Both the position numbers and the translations under genes were made by a program. Of a stretch of DNA of 64,000 bases, positions 7,961 through 17,528 are shown piece by piece (the stretch's first letter is position 1; the number at the start of each line of letters is the position of its first letter). The stretch is from Flavobacterium lacus (GTDB lineage: Bacteria > Bacteroidota > Bacteroidia > Flavobacteriales > Flavobacteriaceae). The stretch spans positions 62,001 through 126,000 of the forward strand of contig NZ_QLSV01000005.1 of the NCBI RefSeq assembly GCF_003268815.1, given 5' to 3'. The notes under the pieces are model-generated. The model did no database searches. It worked only from the letters and a program-made list of their open reading frames with translations, and was not told the origin of the DNA.

Positions 7961-8563
7961 ATGCAAAATAAAAAATTTATTTTGATTTTAGGATTCCTGT
8001 TAGGATGGTTTTCATTGATTACTCAATTCATAATCATGATTCAAAATAGAGAAGATGGTGTCTTTGATACTATTGTTCGATTTTTTACTTTTTTTACGAT
8101 ATTGTCAAATATTTTAGTGTTGATGTGTTTTACATCAAACTTATTTAATTCTTCTTCCTTTTTTAAATCGTATAAAGTACACACAGCCATTGCGGTTTAC
8201 ATTAGTATTGTAGCCATAATCTATAATATTATTTTACGTTTTATTTGGGATCCAACCGGTTTGCAGCGAATTGTTGATGAATTGTTACATGTTGTAAATC
8301 CGATACTATTTGTACTGTATTGGTTTATGGCTAAAAACAAAATTTCTATCTCGTATAAATTCATTTTTAAAATTTTAATTTTTCCGATACTCTATTTAAT
8401 TACAGTTTTATTGATTGGAAATTATTCAAATCACTATCCATATCCGTTTTTGGATATAAATGCAATAGGTTGTACGCGTGTAGTAATAAACAGTATGGGA
8501 ATAGCGTTGGCATTTCTTCTTGTGTCATTACTAGTTGTATTTATCAGTAATAGAAGGATTTGA
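7961..8563 (+). CDS. Pr6Pr-like integral membrane protein
   Basis: A 200-residue protein with about six predicted membrane helices, starting with a helix at residues 5-25. Conserved features of the Pr6Pr/FAR-17a-like family are visible: Asn-rich FTFFTILSNILVLM in the second helix and the LLHVVNPILFVLYW helix. No enzymatic motif is evident and the function of the family in bacteria is unknown. It is a single gene divergent from the DUF294 operon and followed by a long AT-rich spacer. Confidence 0.7.
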   Translation: MQNKKFILILGFLLGWFSLITQFIIMIQNREDGVFDTIVRFFTFFTILSNILVLMCFTSNLFNSSSFFKSYKVHTAIAVYISIVAIIYNIILRFIWDPTGLQRIVDELLHVVNPILFVLYWFMAKNKISISYKFIFKILIFPILYLITVLLIGNYSNHYPYPFLDINAIGCTRVVINSMGIALAFLLVSLLVVFISNRRI

Positions 8564-9114
8564 GGTCCTTTTACAAAATACTCTATTTTACATAATATAA
8601 ATTATAGTTTAAAATATACTATTAATTTTTATTACTACCTGTCTATTATTAAAACAAAATTGAATACTAAATAACTCATTTTTAAACCTGACATCTACCT
8701 CAAAAAAGTGTTCAAATTTTAGGACGAAAATAGTTAGTGCTTGCAGTAATAAAAGTACAAAAAATGACTAAAAAATTATTCAAATTTTCAAAACAAGAAA
8801 AAATCAAATCTTCAACGTAATCATTTTCTTAAATCGTTGATAACTAGAGCTTCATAATTCTCACAAATTTTGAAAAAAGTGATTCAAAACTTACATAAAA
8901 TTTTAATTATTTATCATCTTAATCTTATATAATTTCACAAAACATGCATTTTATCGATTTTTAAGGTTTTTTATTAACGTATTTCATCGGTAAAAAAGCA
9001 CATTTCATCTATATTTGAACTCATAATACAATGAGCCACAACATTGTATTATACTAATAAAACTAAAACGTTTAATCCGCTAACCCAAATTTAGCACAAA
9101 ACTAACCTACTACT
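8564..9114. other. 551-bp AT-rich intergenic region
   Basis: No credible open reading frame or RNA gene was seen. The left part is very AT-rich with poly-A and poly-T runs. Near the right end are a -7-like box and a short hairpin, described separately, that belong to the downstream secreted-protein gene. Confidence 0.6.
9010..9050 (+). promoter_or_regulatory. candidate promoter and 5' UTR hairpin of the T9SS protein gene
   Basis: TATATTTG at 9010-9017 matches the Bacteroidetes -7 consensus; no good TTTG is found 19 bases upstream. Just after the expected start site is a perfect 9-bp inverted repeat (AATACAATG at 9025-9033, CATTGTATT at 9042-9050). The remaining leader to the ATG at 9115 is about 65 bases. 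The hairpin could stabilise the mRNA or bind a regulator. Confidence 0.4.
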
Positions 9115-10761
9115 ATGAGAAAAGTTTTTACCTTTTTTGGTGCCCTTCTGTTTATTTACGGCGGTGCACAGACAACGACAGTAACCTATACTGCTTCGAG
9201 TGCGAACTTTCCGAATCCTGAACGTGGATTTTATAAGTACAGTGACACACAGTCTTCCTCTACGAATGGTTATAATCTTTTGAATCAATCTTCATTGACA
9301 AACTTTCGTGTAAATCAAAACATTACATTGGTTTTTCGGTATTTTTATTTAAATGATTATGTCAATACTCCCATTCCACAATCTTATTTAGATAATATGC
9401 AAACGGATTTTAATCGCATTCGAAATGCCGGATTAAAAAGTGTGATTCGTTTTGCCTATTCAGACGATTATGGCGATGGTGTTGTTTTAGATGCAACAAA
9501 AGCCAGAATGCTGGAACATATTAATCAAATCAGACCGTTATTGATTGCTAATGCAGACGTTATAGCAGTGATGCAAGCCGGATTTATTGGAGCTTGGGGT
9601 GAATGGTATTATACTGATCAAGCAGAATTTGGTGGTTGGGGTTATAATCAAACCAGTTTAACATCGGCCAATTATGCTCACAGAAAAAATATCACGGATG
9701 CCATTTTAAGTGCTTTACCAAACACAAGAGCAGTTCAAATTCGTTATCCGAAAATGAAACAACAAATGTATAATACACCTACTCCTCTCCCACCAAGTCA
9801 AGCATTTTCAAATTCAAGTTTGGCCAGAATTGGTCATCATAATGATTGCTTTTTATCCAGTAATACTGATGTAGGGACCTATTCAAATGTAAATACAGAA
9901 TATCCTTATTTGGATCAAGAAACGCAATTTGTTCCTATGGGAGGAGAAACATGTGCCGTATTTGAGTCGAGAACAAATTGTGAAACCGCTCAATTTGAAA
10001 TGGCTAAATTCCATTGGTCCTACCTTAATTTAGATTATCATCCAAGTGTCATTAACGGTTGGCAAACAGGCGATTGTTACCAAGAAATTCAAAAAAATCT
10101 TGGGTATCGTTTTCAACTAACCAGTGCTGTTTTGCCTCAAAGTATTGCATTGAATAATCAATTATCTGTTACGTTAAATATAAATAACGTAGGATATGCT
10201 GCCCCTTTTAATGAGCGATATGCCTATATTGTTTTAAAAAACACAGCAACTAATGAAGTTTTCCCAATTATGTTGGATTCTGACCCAAGAAGTTGGCAAG
10301 GTGAAGTTACTATTTCAGAAAATCTGACTTTGCCTGAAGGAATTATTCCGGGTGATTATGATCTGTTTTTGCATTTACCAGATGCCTATGCTTCGTTAGC
10401 AAACAGACCGGAGTATGCCATTCGATTTGCAAATACTAATATGTGGGAATCTTCAACGGGCTACAACCGCCTGGACCATAAAATAGAAATCACTCAAACT
10501 CTTGGTATTGCTGACAATAATCGTTTAAAAGTAGTGTTACATCCTGTACCAGCTGATAGCGAATTAACTGTAGAAATGGATGCTGCTTCTGAATATAATT
10601 TTCAAATCTACAATTCGTTAGGTCAACAAATAAAATTAAATGCAACTCATAACGGAAATAAAGTAAGTTTTGATACGCAAGTTCTATCCAATGGAGTTTA
10701 TATCATTCAGTTTAATAATGGGGAAATCAATGATTCCCGACGATTTATTGTAAAACACTAA
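9115..10761 (+). CDS. secreted DUF4874/DUF4832 protein with T9SS sorting domain
   Basis: A 548-residue exported protein. A signal peptide covers about residues 1-18 and ends before AQTTT. Residues about 30-200 resemble DUF4874 (NPERGFYKY near the start; GFIGAWGEWYYT later), which looks like a TIM-barrel glycoside-hydrolase-related fold, and about 210-450 resembles DUF4832. The last 80 residues form a type A T9SS sorting domain (HPVPADSELTVE, IYNSLGQQI, NGVYIIQF, RRFIVKH), so the protein should cross the outer membrane by type IX secretion and be anchored or released. Acidic and aromatic residues in the GAWGEWY segment could be catalytic. Polysaccharide hydrolysis is a guess from the fold. Confidence 0.8.
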   Translation: MRKVFTFFGALLFIYGGAQTTTVTYTASSANFPNPERGFYKYSDTQSSSTNGYNLLNQSSLTNFRVNQNITLVFRYFYLNDYVNTPIPQSYLDNMQTDFNRIRNAGLKSVIRFAYSDDYGDGVVLDATKARMLEHINQIRPLLIANADVIAVMQAGFIGAWGEWYYTDQAEFGGWGYNQTSLTSANYAHRKNITDAILSALPNTRAVQIRYPKMKQQMYNTPTPLPPSQAFSNSSLARIGHHNDCFLSSNTDVGTYSNVNTEYPYLDQETQFVPMGGETCAVFESRTNCETAQFEMAKFHWSYLNLDYHPSVINGWQTGDCYQEIQKNLGYRFQLTSAVLPQSIALNNQLSVTLNINNVGYAAPFNERYAYIVLKNTATNEVFPIMLDSDPRSWQGEVTISENLTLPEGIIPGDYDLFLHLPDAYASLANRPEYAIRFANTNMWESSTGYNRLDHKIEITQTLGIADNNRLKVVLHPVPADSELTVEMDAASEYNFQIYNSLGQQIKLNATHNGNKVSFDTQVLSNGVYIIQFNNGEINDSRRFIVKH

Positions 10762-10782
10762 AATAAAATTCATGTTTTTTAT

Positions 10783-10822
10783 AAATGATGAAGTACAGAA
10801 AATGTACTTCATCATTTTTTTA
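10783..10822. terminator. bidirectional-type terminator between convergent genes
   Basis: A perfect 15-bp stem (AAATGATGAAGTACA at 10783-10797 and its complement at 10803-10817) closes a 5-base loop and is followed by a T run on the plus strand. It separates the T9SS gene from the convergent Pel-like operon. Plus-strand termination is well supported; the minus-strand T run is weaker. Confidence 0.85.
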
Positions 10823-13800
10823 TCTAGTCCGATTCTTTTCTTTAAAACTATGTTTTAAACCAAATTGTATGGAATTAGAATAGAATTTTTCTTGATTAAA
10901 CACTTCAAAACCAGCGACTAAAGCAGTATAATTAAATAATCGATAGGAAACCGTTCCTGAAAATCGTTGAAAAACCTCTGCATAGTCATCAAAAAAGTAA
11001 GCAGCTTCTAGCTTTGCTTTAAAATCATTTGCCTCCAAACCATAGTTAAAACTTAGTCCTCCTCCACCGAATAAGCGGCCGTCTAGCATCCAATACGGAT
11101 AGCCATCACTTAAATCGGCTGAACCAGTTTGAATGGAATATTCTAAAAACGGTATAAATTTTGATTTTTTAGGTTCTCCATCATCCCATCCAACCCGAAG
11201 CGTTGCAGAGATATCAATATTATTATCGGTTACAAAATCGGTGTTATCCTTACTTTTTGTGTAATAATTCGATTCAATTCCCAATGTAGCGTTAATTTTC
11301 TTCATAAAGTAAACACTTTGGTACAGAACCGATTGAACATGGTAAATTTCTTTAGCATGTCCGGGAGCGGTTTGAACCGGAAATACATTTACTTGTGCCG
11401 AGCTGAAGTTTTTCTTGAATGTTTTGTTTACACCTGCTCCAAACTGAAAATAGGTGTTTTCAAAATTATCCATTTCAAACCTTATTCTAGACCAATATTG
11501 ATATTTTTCGTATGAAAAAGGGTTTTTATATTGGTATTCTACCCCATAAACTCTGGTAAATATATTATCATCCGAAATTATCAATTGTTCATTTTCATTT
11601 CTATTTGCGGGGCGTGGAAAAATTATAATTGTATCAACAGTAGAACGAATTAATGGGAAAAATTCAGAGTACGTCGCAGCAAATCGATGAAGGTTCTTTT
11701 TTGTATCATAAAAATTATAGGAATGTCTTGTTGTTAACAAAGCCATTCGGTCACGATTGGTTTGAATTTCATTTTCAGATTCTATGAAATTACCATATTT
11801 TAATCGGTTGGTTTTGGTAACAGCCAATCTAACATTGTCAAAAAACAATGCTTGATAATTGGCTAATAAATCTTGTTGTAAAAACTCATCTTGATAAACA
11901 ACATCAGCATTTAATGATTTTCTGAGTGATTCTTTTTCTTTTGATTCAGGAAGTTCACTGGCAAGAATCCATGCTTCTTTAAACTTACCCATATCATGGT
12001 AGTAATTTGCCATCAACGCTTTTGTTTTATAATCGTGTAGATTATTTTCAATATAATTTTTATATTCATTAACAAGACTTTCATATTGTTTCAACTGAAA
12101 AAGCCATTCCATTTTGTTGGCAATATCAATTTCATTACTATAAAACGACCAATCATAGGCTTTTTGATAATTTTTTTCATTAGCATAAAGCCAAGTAATA
12201 TTAGTTGCCAATTCACGATACTCCTCGGACGGGTCAATTTTTTCTAATTCTACTAAAGCTGCTTGTGGTTCATACCATAATAAATGTTGCAAATAATTAA
12301 AAAAACTTTGTTTGCCGGTATCAACACTTAAAAGTGCAATTAACGCTTGTTTTATTTTTTCTTTATTTTCGGGTGTGTTAAAATTGGCTACATAATTGTT
12401 TAATAAATCCTTGTCCCTTGGGTTCACCAACAATTGAGCGTTTATCCATTTTTCCATTACTAAATCATTTGGATAGCCAATCAGCTTTTCTAACTCCACC
12501 GAATACATTACATTTTCAATAGTGGGATATTTAGCACAGTGTTGCTCAAGCATTTTCCATACCTCGTCTCCTTTATTATCCCAAGACATATATTCAGCAT
12601 ATTGATTCCAAGTTGGGTAATCAATTATTGATTCTGAGAGCATTCGTTGTTTTAATGCCGCTTTTTCTAACCGAATTTGCTCTTCATAATTTTGATTATT
12701 TTCTTCACCTTTTTCAAATTCTCTTACTTTAGAGGCATACGCATAATAATCATTTTTAACTTTACTGTAGATAAAGTCTAATTCTTTGTCTTTATATTCG
12801 CGGTAATCTTTGATGTTAATGATAGGTTCATTGGTGTAAACAGAGTACAAATAACCATTTAAGTACTTTGTTTTAGAATAGATTACCGCAATTGATTTTA
12901 ACTGAAGTTCAATGTTTTCGGAATTTTCATCAGAACCGTATAAAAACCAATATTGGCTGTTTGAGAGCGAATTTTCCGGGTTTAATTCTTCTACAATGTA
13001 TTTCCCATCATACGTTTTGTGGTTAAATTTTGAGGCTCTCCAATCCAATGCAATAAAACCACCTTCGCCTGCATTTAAAAAACGAGATTGAGGAAAAGCC
13101 ATTGTAAACTCTTTTAGGTATTTATCAAATTGGTTGAATAAACCTCCCGGTTTTCCATTTGTTTTTTTCCAGCCTAATCCTTTTGCATTTCGCAATTCAA
13201 AATCACCGGCACTTTTATTAAATGGACTCGGAATTTGATACACATCATCAGGATGAACAAAATGATTCCAAATTCCGGTATACAAGTACAGCGATTGAAT
13301 GTTGTATTTTGAATTATTATCAATTTCAAAACCGCTGGAAATTCTGGGATAATCAAACATCCCGTGGTGATAGGGATCAAAATCAAATTCACGATTTCCT
13401 CCATCATACGTTTCTCCCAAATACAAACTGCACATAAAACTAATGGAAGGTAGACCTTCTTTGAGCCTTTTTAACCCCATTTGATCAATATAATTGGATG
13501 GTGGAACATACGAAATAGGTAAATCACCGAAGTTACTTACTTTCCATTTTTTTTGAACACCTTCTAATGCTGTCACAATGAATTCCGGTTTTTTCCAATC
13601 TCGTTTAATAAGAGAAACGTGATTATAACCATGAAATCCTAACTCATGTCCGGTTTTAATACAATCCCTCATTAGCCAACTACTAACGGGTTCTACTTTA
13701 CCATCATTGGAAACTTTTTTAGCATCCCATTGACTAAAAAGAAATGGGGGTTCTGTTTTTACATTATAATCAAAAGCCGGAATTGCGGTGTAGCTCATTT

Positions 13801-14743
13801 GGTATTTTTTAGCTAAATCCTTCATGTCTGGCCACCAAACTTTTCTAACGAAATCAGAGATAGAAAGATTCATTTCTGATTTAATAGGTTCCATTTTTGT
13901 ATCATACAAAGGTGAAGGAAAGTCGTCCAAAAAAATAGTGCTAGTGTTTGCGATTGGGTACGGAATGCCTTCTAAACCTATCATAACTCCTGAAAACAGT
14001 AATCCTCTATCCATTTTTTCAAATTCAAAGGTAGAATTCAAATTGATGACCCTCCCCTTTCCAATTTTATTTTCCAAAATGGTGGGAAATGATGCGTTAT
14101 TAATCGCCGTGGCATGAACTTTTATTTTTGACATATCAAAATTTTCACCGCTCATTCCAAAATGAATGATTGATTCTCGGGAAGAAGTTCCTGCTAAAGT
14201 TGGTAAAAAGTTTTCTTTGAAATTAATTCCAAACGAAGTTACATCGGTTAAATAATCTGAATTTATTTTCATTCCAATCATAAAACCAAAACGTTTATCA
14301 TCGCAGGCAAATGGTAGATAAAGTGTTCCACCATCTGAAACGAATTTTAAAATTTTAGCCACCGATTCATCCGTTAGCTTTTTTGTTTCTAATACACACA
14401 AAACACGGGTTGAAGGAGCAATTTCTAAATTTGCATTCCAAGCCTTAATGTTGATGTTCTTAAATGGAATTTTAGTATAATTGGAGACCTTTTTGAGGTG
14501 ATTACTGTATTTCACGCTCATCGGGTTTTCAAAATCTACAATGTATTCAACCAAAGGAGGAAGATTCAAGTCGGTGTCTGAGTAGTGTTTTAATACACCG
14601 TTTTTTCCGGCTTGATCCTTAGAAAATAAATCAATATTATCTGGATTCATTATTGCATCAAAGTCGGCACAGCTTGAAAAAATCAACACAATTGCCAGCA
14701 GGCAGTGTATCAATATTCTATTTAGGATAGCACGGTTTTTCAT
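10820..14743 (-). CDS. Pel-like lipoprotein: DUF2194 deacetylase + helical repeats + outer-membrane barrel
   Basis: A 1307-residue envelope protein, last gene of the Pel-like operon. The N-terminus is a lipoprotein signal ending at Cys25 (IFSSC). Residues about 100-265 look like the Rossmann/amidotransferase-like half of DUF2194. Residues about 265-600 carry polysaccharide-deacetylase motifs: FLDDFPS with Asp273 and Asp274, and HELGFHGYNH with His371 and His375, the metal-binding H-x3-H. Residues about 700-1010 are helical and TPR-like. The last 290 residues have alternating aromatic beta strands, as in an outer-membrane barrel. In Pseudomonas the deacetylase is part of PelA while TPR and barrel are PelB, so this looks like a PelA-PelB fusion lacking the hydrolase, which is the separate gene at 16719. 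It starts 2 bases after the upstream gene. Confidence 0.8.
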   Translation of the reverse strand: MKNRAILNRILIHCLLAIVLIFSSCADFDAIMNPDNIDLFSKDQAGKNGVLKHYSDTDLNLPPLVEYIVDFENPMSVKYSNHLKKVSNYTKIPFKNINIKAWNANLEIAPSTRVLCVLETKKLTDESVAKILKFVSDGGTLYLPFACDDKRFGFMIGMKINSDYLTDVTSFGINFKENFLPTLAGTSSRESIIHFGMSGENFDMSKIKVHATAINNASFPTILENKIGKGRVINLNSTFEFEKMDRGLLFSGVMIGLEGIPYPIANTSTIFLDDFPSPLYDTKMEPIKSEMNLSISDFVRKVWWPDMKDLAKKYQMSYTAIPAFDYNVKTEPPFLFSQWDAKKVSNDGKVEPVSSWLMRDCIKTGHELGFHGYNHVSLIKRDWKKPEFIVTALEGVQKKWKVSNFGDLPISYVPPSNYIDQMGLKRLKEGLPSISFMCSLYLGETYDGGNREFDFDPYHHGMFDYPRISSGFEIDNNSKYNIQSLYLYTGIWNHFVHPDDVYQIPSPFNKSAGDFELRNAKGLGWKKTNGKPGGLFNQFDKYLKEFTMAFPQSRFLNAGEGGFIALDWRASKFNHKTYDGKYIVEELNPENSLSNSQYWFLYGSDENSENIELQLKSIAVIYSKTKYLNGYLYSVYTNEPIINIKDYREYKDKELDFIYSKVKNDYYAYASKVREFEKGEENNQNYEEQIRLEKAALKQRMLSESIIDYPTWNQYAEYMSWDNKGDEVWKMLEQHCAKYPTIENVMYSVELEKLIGYPNDLVMEKWINAQLLVNPRDKDLLNNYVANFNTPENKEKIKQALIALLSVDTGKQSFFNYLQHLLWYEPQAALVELEKIDPSEEYRELATNITWLYANEKNYQKAYDWSFYSNEIDIANKMEWLFQLKQYESLVNEYKNYIENNLHDYKTKALMANYYHDMGKFKEAWILASELPESKEKESLRKSLNADVVYQDEFLQQDLLANYQALFFDNVRLAVTKTNRLKYGNFIESENEIQTNRDRMALLTTRHSYNFYDTKKNLHRFAATYSEFFPLIRSTVDTIIIFPRPANRNENEQLIISDDNIFTRVYGVEYQYKNPFSYEKYQYWSRIRFEMDNFENTYFQFGAGVNKTFKKNFSSAQVNVFPVQTAPGHAKEIYHVQSVLYQSVYFMKKINATLGIESNYYTKSKDNTDFVTDNNIDISATLRVGWDDGEPKKSKFIPFLEYSIQTGSADLSDGYPYWMLDGRLFGGGGLSFNYGLEANDFKAKLEAAYFFDDYAEVFQRFSGTVSYRLFNYTALVAGFEVFNQEKFYSNSIQFGLKHSFKEKNRTR

Positions 14744-14745
14744 AC

Positions 14746-16716
14746 TTAATAGATTAGGTCATCAATCTTACTTGATTTGGGTTCGTTTACAATTTCGTAC
14801 ACGTTAACGTAAGGGCTTTCATAATACAAAGAGACTGTTCTTCCTCTTTTTTCAAGTGTGTTGATGTGTTCTTTTAAAAGGGGTTCTAATTGATTTTGAT
14901 CAGCAAAATGATTTTCGGTTTCCGTATTGTCATGATATACAAAAACTAAAACGCTTTTGGGAATTACATATTGAGGATTTTCAACAAAGAATTTGGGTTT
15001 CTTTCTATTGTGATGATAAATTGAATCACTTTCTAAGTAACTGAATAAAAAATCTTCGTAGTTAATAAAGAAATGTTTATTAATACTCATCGTTTGAGCA
15101 ATATTGTCATTTACAACAGCATAACTATGAGGGAAAAATTCATGTAGGATTTTATCATAAGCATCTAAAACCATTCGAGGTGTTTTGTCTGAGGTCTTTA
15201 TATCGCTTAATGGCTTTATTTGGGAGTAAATTATTCCGCCAAAGGCTAACAATGAAACGGCCACAGCAATTGGCATTTTGAAGCGAATCACTTTTTTATA
15301 GAGCGGAAATAGTATTCGTAACAAAACAGCAGTTGTAATTCCGAAACAAATTGGAATAAAAACTGAAAGTGCTAACCGCAACAAATCGGAATCAATCCAC
15401 TCCACTTTTAGAAAACTTAGTGTAACTAAAAGATTAAAATAAAGCATAAAAACTAGCGATGGTCTCCATTGTTCTTTTTTAAACCAAATTAAAAAAGGTA
15501 AAATGACAATACTGAATAATGAACCATATTGATAGTACTTCAGTAATTCATCAAACGGAATAATCAAATTTGGCATATAGGTAAATGAAGTGACCGAAAT
15601 CAAACTTGATTGCAAGAATATTAAAAAATCATTTTGATAAAATTCACAGATGAAGTAGTAGGTTACCAAAACAGAAGCTGTGCCTGTTAGATAAGCAGCA
15701 AGAGCAATCCACTTATAAGAAAGAAAGTTTTTATTTACAAACACTAATGCAATTACAAAAAATGGAGGAATTAAAATTAATAAGGTAAACAAATCGATTA
15801 ATCCAATGGAAAAAAAACAGATTACTAAACTGCTAAAGAAATTGGTCTTTTTAAAATTAATTACATCTGGTTTCAAAATATAAACCATACAAGGAATAGC
15901 AAAGGTTAACGCCATTAAAACCGGTTCGTTTTGGAGTAAATAATGAATTTCAATTGGTGAAAAGGTATACAAAAAAACATAGGTAAGAAAAGCAATCATC
16001 GGAGCTAAAATTCGGGACGGCGTGATTTTACGTATTGTCCAAAACACAATAAGACTCAATAATATATCTTCTAATATTGCTAAACTTTGCAAACCAACCT
16101 CGGGACTCACGTCAACTAGTTTAGAATATAAATTGCTAATTGCGAGTTCACCTTCTACAGAAACGGTGCCATTGAACCAAATGTCTTCATCAAAAAGCAG
16201 TACTTCATTCAAATTGGCTATCCATAAATCAGAAAGTAGGTAGGTGTCGTAACTGTAAAAGAAATACCTACCAACAAAAGCTGACACAATTAAAACTAAT
16301 GTTGCATAAAAAATAAAGACTCTATCGTCTATTAACTTTTTAGGTTTTTCTAATTGAACGAGATCTCGTAGTGGTTTTTTGTTTTCATTATCTTTTAAAA
16401 ATTCAAAAAAACGAATCTTTGATATTTCTTTGAAAAAGCGTACGGGGTTTTTAAAATTTTTAATTCCAATCACATCAACTACTATGATAAATAACATGAT
16501 TAAAACATAATTAATTAAGCTGTAAACACTACATTGAATCAGTACAAAAATGATGACTAACGATAAGCTACCGTATTTAAACCACTCATTAACAATAAAT
16601 TGCAATAAGTTATGACTGTATTCACGCTTAACCAACTTGTTGTTGCAGTAGTATAAAAACATAAGCAAGAAAACGAGCCGAATGAATCCTATTAATATGG
16701 AGCTGGAAAGTATCAT
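14746..16716 (-). CDS. polytopic membrane protein of the Pel-like operon, function unassigned
   Basis: A 656-residue protein with about 13-14 hydrophobic helices and a C-terminal soluble tail of about 150 residues beginning after the helix that ends near SQIKPLSD. A soluble loop rich in acidic and aromatic residues (YDTYLLSDLW) follows about the fourth helix. I recognise no GGDEF-like PelD domain and no TPRs of PelE, although the gene sits where those would be expected. The topology, with many helices, an early acidic loop and a C-terminal periplasmic-type domain, recalls GT-C-type proteins, but no diagnostic motif is seen. It is packed 2 bases from each neighbour, so it is very likely part of the polysaccharide machine. 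Confidence 0.6.
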   Translation of the reverse strand: MILSSSILIGFIRLVFLLMFLYYCNNKLVKREYSHNLLQFIVNEWFKYGSLSLVIIFVLIQCSVYSLINYVLIMLFIIVVDVIGIKNFKNPVRFFKEISKIRFFEFLKDNENKKPLRDLVQLEKPKKLIDDRVFIFYATLVLIVSAFVGRYFFYSYDTYLLSDLWIANLNEVLLFDEDIWFNGTVSVEGELAISNLYSKLVDVSPEVGLQSLAILEDILLSLIVFWTIRKITPSRILAPMIAFLTYVFLYTFSPIEIHYLLQNEPVLMALTFAIPCMVYILKPDVINFKKTNFFSSLVICFFSIGLIDLFTLLILIPPFFVIALVFVNKNFLSYKWIALAAYLTGTASVLVTYYFICEFYQNDFLIFLQSSLISVTSFTYMPNLIIPFDELLKYYQYGSLFSIVILPFLIWFKKEQWRPSLVFMLYFNLLVTLSFLKVEWIDSDLLRLALSVFIPICFGITTAVLLRILFPLYKKVIRFKMPIAVAVSLLAFGGIIYSQIKPLSDIKTSDKTPRMVLDAYDKILHEFFPHSYAVVNDNIAQTMSINKHFFINYEDFLFSYLESDSIYHHNRKKPKFFVENPQYVIPKSVLVFVYHDNTETENHFADQNQLEPLLKEHINTLEKRGRTVSLYYESPYVNVYEIVNEPKSSKIDDLIY

Positions 16717-16718
16717 GT

Positions 16719-17528
16719 TTATTTTGAGAAATCGGGAATAGCTTGTAAATCTATTTTACCGATAAAATACTCGAAGTTGGTTGAAGATAATCGTTTAATG
16801 ATCTGATCATAAAGCAGCTTGTTGTCTGCATACTCTATAAGTAAAACAGGTATTTTATAGGTAGTGCTTAATTTTTTAATATTCTTTAATCGTTCCAAAA
16901 AATCACTGTTTTCGCGAAGTTTGTACAAGTTATCGATGAAGCTGAAATCTGTTGCTACCGATTCAAACAAGATGGAATCTATAAAGTTCTTGGTATCAGG
17001 AATTAATTCTAAGCCTGAATTTTGAACCAAAGTATGATTAGGATATGTTTTTTTTATTCTCTTGATTAATTCAATCAAATCATTTCGTTGTGAAAATTGA
17101 GGTCCGAAAGAGGAAAAATTATCTATATTGTCTAGAAATAATCCATCAAATCCTTTGTCTAACACTTTTTTTATTAATGACATTAAAACAACGGGTGTTG
17201 ATTTGTCTTTTAAGTTTAAATAATAACTATTCCAATTATTGTTTTTTCCTAATGTTCTGTTTTTTAGTAAATTATAATGGATTGCATTACTATTTACTTC
17301 ACCTAAACTAATGTAGGCTAAAACATTCTTATTATTCTTTTTAAGTAAGGATATTTCTTCTTTCTTAAAGTTTTTTTCTTCTAATATGACGTAATTATAG
17401 CCTTTAATTTTAACGGGGTCTAATTTGCCATAGCACACCAATACAGTGCTCTTGTTTACAGAATTACTGAAAACAGGTGCAGAAAGTAGCGACGGCAAAA
17501 GCCATAAAAACAAATTAAAACGACGCAT
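16719..17528 (-). CDS. periplasmic PelA-type glycoside hydrolase (endo-alpha-1,4-polygalactosaminidase-like)
   Basis: A 269-residue exported protein with a signal peptide over about residues 1-21. The TIM-barrel motifs of the GH114/GH166-type galactosaminidase family are visible: AYISLGE at 71-77, GFDGLFLDNID at 126-136 (Asp133 and Asp136), VQNSG near 169 and ILFES with Glu189. It corresponds to the N-terminal hydrolase domain of Pseudomonas PelA but stands alone here. It would trim or release the polymer in the periplasm. Its start lies inside the PelG coding region (14-base overlap), showing translational coupling. Confidence 0.82.
   Translation of the reverse strand: MRRFNLFLWLLPSLLSAPVFSNSVNKSTVLVCYGKLDPVKIKGYNYVILEEKNFKKEEISLLKKNNKNVLAYISLGEVNSNAIHYNLLKNRTLGKNNNWNSYYLNLKDKSTPVVLMSLIKKVLDKGFDGLFLDNIDNFSSFGPQFSQRNDLIELIKRIKKTYPNHTLVQNSGLELIPDTKNFIDSILFESVATDFSFIDNLYKLRENSDFLERLKNIKKLSTTYKIPVLLIEYADNKLLYDQIIKRLSSTNFEYFIGKIDLQAIPDFSK

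Noticed and set aside
13222-13437. Plus-strand frame inside the Pel-like lipoprotein gene
   Set aside because: It overlaps a long, motif-bearing gene on the other strand and has no recognisable protein features.
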